A stretch of DNA of 64,000 nt from Carex sylvatica (taxonomy: Eukaryota > Streptophyta > Magnoliopsida > Poales > Cyperaceae), in NCBI GenBank assembly GCA_964058845.1, contig CAXKVR010000026.1:62001-126000 (forward strand), in the 5' to 3' direction. How positions within the stretch are numbered: position 1 is the first letter of the stretch; each line of letters begins with the position of its first letter. The notes beneath the pieces are model-generated. The model did no database searches. It saw nothing but the letters and a program-made list of their open reading frames with translations, and was not told where the DNA came from. The position numbers and the translations under genes were made by a program. This document shows, piece after piece, positions 58,501 to 64,000 of this stretch.

Positions 58501-61398
58501 AAGATAAAGAAAGATAAGAGGGAGGGAAACGCACAAATTCATGACGGTGCACATTATGGCGGGTCAAATTGCTGTGGCGCAAAGCAGAATGAAAGAGCCT
58601 TTGACGGGGCGGGAGAGGCGGTGGCGGAATTCCAAGGGTGGGCCTGTCCCGTAATTCTTGATTCCCATTATCTCTCTGCCGGTTCTGTGTTCCTTCAGGC
58701 AGATTGCCGGCTGTCCCATCCAAGTTCCAGTCGAGGGGCCCGCGACCTTGCCGTTGGACGTAAGACCGTATCAACCGGTCAAGGTTTTCGCGGAAACCGC
58801 TGTGAAGCAAGTTTGACACGCTCCTCCTAATAAGATAAATACATAAACGATATAAAAGAATTAAGCAATCATCATACCAATACAGCAATCATTATCAGGA
58901 AGAAGAGGAAAAAAACAAGGATCACAAAAATGGTCCCTAAAGTATAATCTTCATCCCGTTACTGTACTTAGTGTTTTGGAGTTGAAATTGGTCTCTAAAA
59001 GCATTCTACTTTGTACAATTTTGAACCCTGCTTTCTTTTTGCAGATGGAAAGAGATGCATGTGTAACTTTTTTTAATTAAAGCCACATAAATGATAAATC
59101 ACCCATATGGTACAATCACATGTTCATGCGCCAACATTACAAAAAATTCTATGAAATTTAAGGACAATCCATACAACCTAATCAAAAATAAAATAAAACA
59201 TAATGCGCAAACAGAAGACATACCGGCTAAGGAGTTCTCTAAGTTCCATGCTATACACATTGTCATCATCTGATGGTATAAATTCATTTGTTCTCTGAGC
59301 AAACTCCGGCATATCAATCATTGGAGGAGAAAACTCATCCTGCCAGTTGTCATCGCTTGTGTGCGACTCATCATCCTGCCAATCCTGTTCCGGTGACTCC
59401 AGATCCGTCATGGTCCTTAGCTGGTCACCTTCATTTCTTGACTCTGTTATATTTGCCTCTCCCCCTTCTTCGTGCCGTTGATTAAGCTCGTTTTCAGGAG
59501 ATGGTTGCAAGGGATCTTCTGTGGCCGTGACATTCTCTAAGGCTGTAATTTCAGGGATTGGTGGTGGTGAGATCTGAACAATGTTGGATGGTGTGGTCTC
59601 TAGTGTGTCTTGGTTTGGGGTCAATGCTTGCTGCGCTGTGGTGGTGGAGGTGACGGGGGTGGCAATGGTGGTAATGTTTGTCTCTTGGCTATCAAGCATT
59701 TCAATGGTCGCCTGAGATTGTATGTCACTAGAGAGTTCAGAATGTCCAATGGAAGTTGTATCTGATATATAAGATTCCAGGTCATACGAGACAGCATCCT
59801 CCAATCTGTAATGTGTTGACAAACTTGTGAACACATCGACAAACATAAAAGATTTTAAGTTGAAGGGATTAAAAGTAATTGGATCTACAAAACTGAATGT
59901 GTAGATAGAGAGAGAGAGAGAGACCACAATTTACACTAAATGAATTGATCACATAGAAAGCTCTACTTTTCTCTCCAATAGTTAAAAAGCAACTCCCTAA
60001 TCTCGGAATCTAAACAGCGCTTTCAAATCTAGAGTATATAAATCTCTTCGTTGTGATGTGTATATGATCACCGTATATTTACATCTAATGTAAAATTCAA
60101 ACAGAGGTACAAATACAATATCATAGCAAGAAGAAGATAAATGAGTAACCACACCTTAAACCAGACACCCGCTGTCTCTGCCTCAGCTGACCTATTTCTC
60201 TAGCTGCCACAGAAACAGGCCTCTCCTCTTCAACTGCTGGAATATTCCTCAGAAACCTCCCTCTCAACAATGCCTGAAAGTGAAGCAATATATCTTTTAC
60301 CAATGTGAAAATAGCTACAAAGTAAATTATTGAACAGGCATATTTCCCAGGTTTGAAAAAAGTTCTTCAAAAAGTCAAACTAACCTGAATGCGGGTCCGG
60401 TGCGAGAACCTGGTCACAGCCTGATGCTCCGATAGGCTGTGGAGCTCCCTCTGCCTCTCTCTGGCCATGCGACTTATCAAATCGGATCGGGCTTGACGTC
60501 CCCGAATCCGCAACATCTGTCTCCGCAGCCCGTTTTCTTGCTCCACCACTGCTCCTGCGCTTCTTTCCCTCCCCCGTTCTCTCTCCCACTCCCTCTCCTC
60601 CCTCCTGCTCGCACGGGCCGGATCCCTCTCTTGAATCCATTCCCTGACCATCCGGACCTGCTCTGTACGTGAATTATCCTCTCTGGATGGGGGGGCTCGT
60701 GACCGGGTCCGGGGTTCTGTCTCTGTGAACAGCTGAGAGATAATACGGCGAACCCGTTCGGATTCTCTCTCCCTTTCCCATTCCCTCTCTCTCTCCCTTT
60801 CCATCTCCCGCTCTCTCTCCCTCTCCAATACCTCCTGCCTAATCTCTGTACTGAATTCACGACTGGGTCTAGACCTCGACACTTCTGACCCGCCGGGCGA
60901 GACAAGACTGGGTCTGGACCTCAGCACCTCTGAGCCGCCTCGGCTTCTCTCACGGCGCCCTTGTAGTCGTCTTTCCCGCTCCATTGCCACTGACACGTCC
61001 TCCAGTTCCCGCCATATCTGAAACGCCTGAGACCTGTACGATACAGCAGGGGAACCCGCGTCCCTCCCAACTGGGGTCGAACTCGCATTAGTATTGGAGC
61101 CAGAATTCGACCTTCGAGTCTCTCGCAGTAAGGAAGAGTCGAAGGTGGAGACGGAGTGGAGACCAGACAAAGCGAGGATCTCAGACTCGCGCTCGATATT
61201 GTTGAAGATCTCATCGGCTTCACGAGCGACCAAGCGGCTAAGGATGTGGCTCTCATGACGGCGCGACGACTCCGCTAGATCTTCCTCCGACGCTGCGGAG
61301 CTGTCAGCGCACGAGGAAGAGATGGACGCGGCGCACCCGTCGAAGTGGCCACGCACCAGCTCCTCCAGGCCCCGCCTGAACCGCAAATCCGCGTCCAT
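55541..61398 (-). CDS. Large RING-finger (C3HC4) E3 ligase-like protein, 790 aa, seven coding exons
   Basis: Coding exons on the minus strand: 61398-60385, 60273-60155, 59805-59224, 58826-58535, 58337-58172, 58017-57936 and 55658-55541. All junctions keep frame, giving 790 residues. The N-terminus holds [19 protein letters not shown], then a long Arg/Glu repeat (about 190-220) and [20 protein letters not shown] across exons 1/2, a motif I recognise from a plant RING/U-box family. The middle is acidic and Ser/Thr-rich. Exon 5 encodes a coiled coil. The C-terminus is a [14 protein letters not shown]...[18 protein letters not shown]...[12 protein letters not shown], close to the C-terminal RING of MUL1/IAP proteins. 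Expected role: E2-dependent ubiquitin ligase in cytosol or at a membrane; substrate unknown. The last intron is 2.3 kb and has collected repeats. The RING is split between the last two exons. Confidence 0.93.
56403..56665. repeat. G-run repeat pair inside the last RING-gene intron
   Basis: Two G tracts (about 56409-56421 and 56624-56633), each followed by 'gcaaaaaaa', separated by AT-rich sequence, plus a third run at about 56658. Likely remains of a DNA transposon; no clean ends. Confidence 0.4.
57640..57800. repeat. Cluster of ATGCGGCCGCAT-type palindromes in the last intron
   Basis: The motif TATGCGGCCGCATAT and shorter variants ('gcggtcatatacggccatat') recur several times within 160 bp just before exon 6. 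Similar 'atgcggt' sequence at about 57030-57050 may be the other end of one element. Confidence 0.6.
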
Positions 61399-61411
61399 GC
61401 GACTGTAATCG

Positions 61412-61420
61412 AAACCCTAA
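61412..61420 (-). promoter_or_regulatory. Telo-box in the 5' UTR of the RING gene
   Basis: TTAGGGTTT on the minus strand, 13 bp before the start codon. Same type of motif as upstream of the gene at 41208. Confidence 0.5.
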
Positions 61421-64000
61421 AAAGGGTAAATTGGGGGAATGAGGGGTGTAATTTAAGAATTAAGATCAATTGGGGGTGGAATGGGAATTCAGGAATTGGA
61501 GGGAGTAGTCGACAGGGGAGGTGAAGTGGAGAGGAAATTATTAATCAATTCAACCGGGGGTGAATTTGTTTTTAATTTGGATTTTGTTCTTTAATAGAGA
61601 GGTAGAAAAGGACTTGTTTTAATTTGGGAATTTGGGAGGGAGAATTCTTGATAATTATGTGATTGCTCTGTTGTGATGTGAGTTTTAGATTACGATAAAT
61701 TGCAGGCGGTCAATGTGCAGGAGAACTGATCAAACAATTTTCTATGGATATATTTTTCCTTTTAGAATTATCAATTTCTATTGTTCCGGACGGCACTGTG
61801 GATTAAAGATTCTAAATTAGTATTGGCTAAAATTATATGATTAAATAATGTTATTATAATATAAAATTATGTATAAAGGCCAAATTAACCTTCTGATTGT
61901 TATCATTAAGTATTAATATGCTCATAAGACTATTATAATTATAACAGTTCATTAACTAATCGTAATTTAATCAAATAATTATACATAAGCTAAGAAAATA
62001 TTAATTTGAAACATAGTTAATCAGATAAAAATTTGGTTGCAGTTAAAAATAAATAAATAGTGATAATCCTTTATCGAATATATATTGCAGACATGTTAAA
62101 TAAATCAAAATAATTAAAAACGTAATGGGCATAATAATTCGTACATTATTAATTATTAATTATTTAGCAAGAAGAAAAGACAAAATTGCAATAATATTAA
62201 AGTATAGTGAATTATGTTAGCAAACAACTTTGTTCATGAAGCTTTAGCCAATTAGGTGGTTAATATGGATTAAGTAATTTTTTTTCTGATGACATGGATT
62301 AATTATCAAGAAGAATTAATTATGTAAAAGTCCGGGGTAAGAACATCAAGTTGCTTACCGTCCACGTCATGTCACTATATGCCACCTGGATTTGTCTTTT
62401 TCTTGCCCACTTTATTACGTGATATATTATAATATCAAATTACTAATCTACCCCTACCCTCTTTTCAGGAAACAACGAAAATCACTGCCTACCGTCTTTT
62501 TTATGCAGAACTTCCACTATTTGCAATTAATACACAATTCCACGGACTTTGTGGATTTAAGAAAAAGTTAACCACCAGTTTCATTACACATCAGCTATCC
62601 GTAAGTATTTGTAAATTTCTTGCATGCGGAAAGCTTCTTTTATTACACTACGAAGAAGCTTGATAACTTGTGATAAGTCATCGGTGCAAAGATTTTAACA
62701 GAACAGTTTTGACTTCATGCAGCCCATAGATTATAGAATCAAAACAGCGCTGCATATGGTTCGTGCGCTGCATGAAGTCAAAACATCTCTGTTAAAATGT
62801 TTACCCGCATAAATCGGCCCGTGATGGCTTGATCCAACGGTGTCGGGTTTATCACCCATAACGGGTCCCGCATAAACGGGCCCCGTGATGGTATTGGCGC
62901 CAAATGTGCCATTACCGTCGGTGCGTTTATTGATTATTCCCTCGGAGGATATTTTTCAATCCTACATGAATGGTTTTGTTTTTGTTCGCCTTTAATTGAT
63001 TTTTTCACTGTAGTCCTTTCATTATTATTATTTTTGGATAACGGGGCAAAACAAAAAAAAATTACAGTTTTTAGTGTAGAAGTTACTTTTTTTTTTTATT
63101 GATCTCTTGAGTGACAACTGTGCGGCCATTAAATGTGACGGGTATATATCAATTGTGTTAGGTGGGTTTTTGGTGTCACGAGGTTCAAACGGATTTTATT
63201 TATCATAAAATTTTGAAATTGACCTTCTTGACGTTTTGAATCTAGGAAAAATTTCTAGTGTATCCATACAAATTTTTGAAATAGCCAATATCCCCATGAA
63301 AACACTATAATATCTATTATATCCATAAAAATCTAACATTTTTTTCAATATCCCCTTTTAATTATTTAACTTTTTATTTAATATTTTTAGAAATTAAATT
63401 GACCAAAATACCCTTCCATTTTAAATGGAGATTTATTTTAATTGTTTCTTCTTCCCCTTCCACCTTTCTTTTTCTCTCTGACATTTTCCCTTGACATTTC
63501 CCGTTCGTTTCAAACTCTCACTCTCCTGCGACTCAAGGGTTCAAGCCGTTGGCTTTCTCTTCTGTTTCCTCAAATTCGATCTAGGAGATAGGAAATAGTT
63601 TTGTCTTTCAAGTAATGTATTAAAGTCCCTTGTGAAATATGTTGTACTTTTTAAATAAATAGAATCGACAAACTTCGCATATTCTATTTGCTGCAAAATA
63701 ACAAGGTCTTCCCATAATCATTCTACAAGTCACGACGAGACCTAGGATAGACGTTTCCTATATGTAATTCAATTTTATATCCTTTTAATGAAAATTCTTA
63801 GTATGGGTAAAATCCAACTTAAAATAATTGATGAAACCTCCTACAGATTGGTTCGTTGCCAATAATGATCATCAAACCAACATTCATTTGGTCGTCCCCT
63901 CACATCTAGGTCAACCATTCTATAACAACAAACAAGTAACGACTGCAAAATATAAGATAATAATATGTAACAGAGCTTAGGTGTTGTAATTGACCTTGTA
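61421..64000. other. Upstream region of the RING gene and intergenic sequence to the window end
   Basis: No gene recognised. A hairpin repeat lies at 62692-62798. At 62800-62900 short units such as 'ccgcataaa' and 'gggcc(c)cgtgatgg' repeat. The pyrimidine-rich stretch at 63430-63560 followed by 'gatctaggagatag' looks like a plant 5' UTR on the plus strand, but no start codon or coding exon follows inside the window. Confidence 0.45.
62692..62798. mobile_element. Short hairpin MITE
   Basis: Arms ATTTTAACAGAACAG...CTTCATGCAGC (62692-62723) and its inverse (62765-62798) with a ~40-bp loop. A related, less symmetric copy lies at 17876-17960. Confidence 0.7.

Overview
This is nuclear DNA of a flowering plant. 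Genes have introns with GT-AG and GC-AG borders. The gene families are plant-specific: an ATL-type RING-H2 ligase, a G-type lectin receptor-like kinase and COMT-like methyltransferases. The rest is AT-rich and dense in plant-type transposons (LINEs, SINEs, LTR elements, hAT, Mutator-like and Helitron-like sequences). I cannot name the species; the AT-rich introns and intergenic DNA do not look like a grass.

Four genes look intact. A small UPF0729/C18orf32-like membrane protein lies at 8.0-9.3 kb (+). A COMT-like methyltransferase lies at 18.4-21.1 kb (+). A mitochondrial-type coiled-coil protein lies at 41.2-42.1 kb (+). An intronless ATL E3 ligase lies at 52.9-53.6 kb (+). A fifth, a seven-exon RING protein of 790 residues, covers 55.5-61.4 kb (-). 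Two gene copies are broken: a lectin receptor kinase at 15.0-17.0 kb (frameshift, lost kinase C-lobe) and a second methyltransferase copy at 30.5-33.8 kb (early stop codon).

Between the genes the window is a stack of transposons, many with target-site duplications (TSDs) that can be read directly. At 21.8-29.5 kb four elements are nested inside one another: a hAT MITE holds a 7.2-kb LTR-type element, which holds another hAT MITE, which holds a 1.5-kb solo LTR. A further hAT-like MITE sits beside the inner pair. At 9.6-11.3 kb a hAT element holds two palindromic Mutator-like MITEs. At 49.4-52.4 kb a foldback element holds four palindromic MITEs inserted side by side in TA-rich DNA. The two methyltransferase copies act as a natural before/after comparison: the second copy has a 395-bp MITE in intron 1 where the first has the empty site.

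The most unusual non-coding signal is in the 1.5-kb solo LTR. It has three pairs of the 11-bp palindrome TACGGNCCGTA, and in every pair the centres are exactly 21 bp apart, about two turns of the helix.

The genes do not form a pathway cluster; they are ordinary neighbours separated by transposons. Exon coordinates, TSDs and motifs were read directly from the sequence. Family names come from recognition, not from searches.
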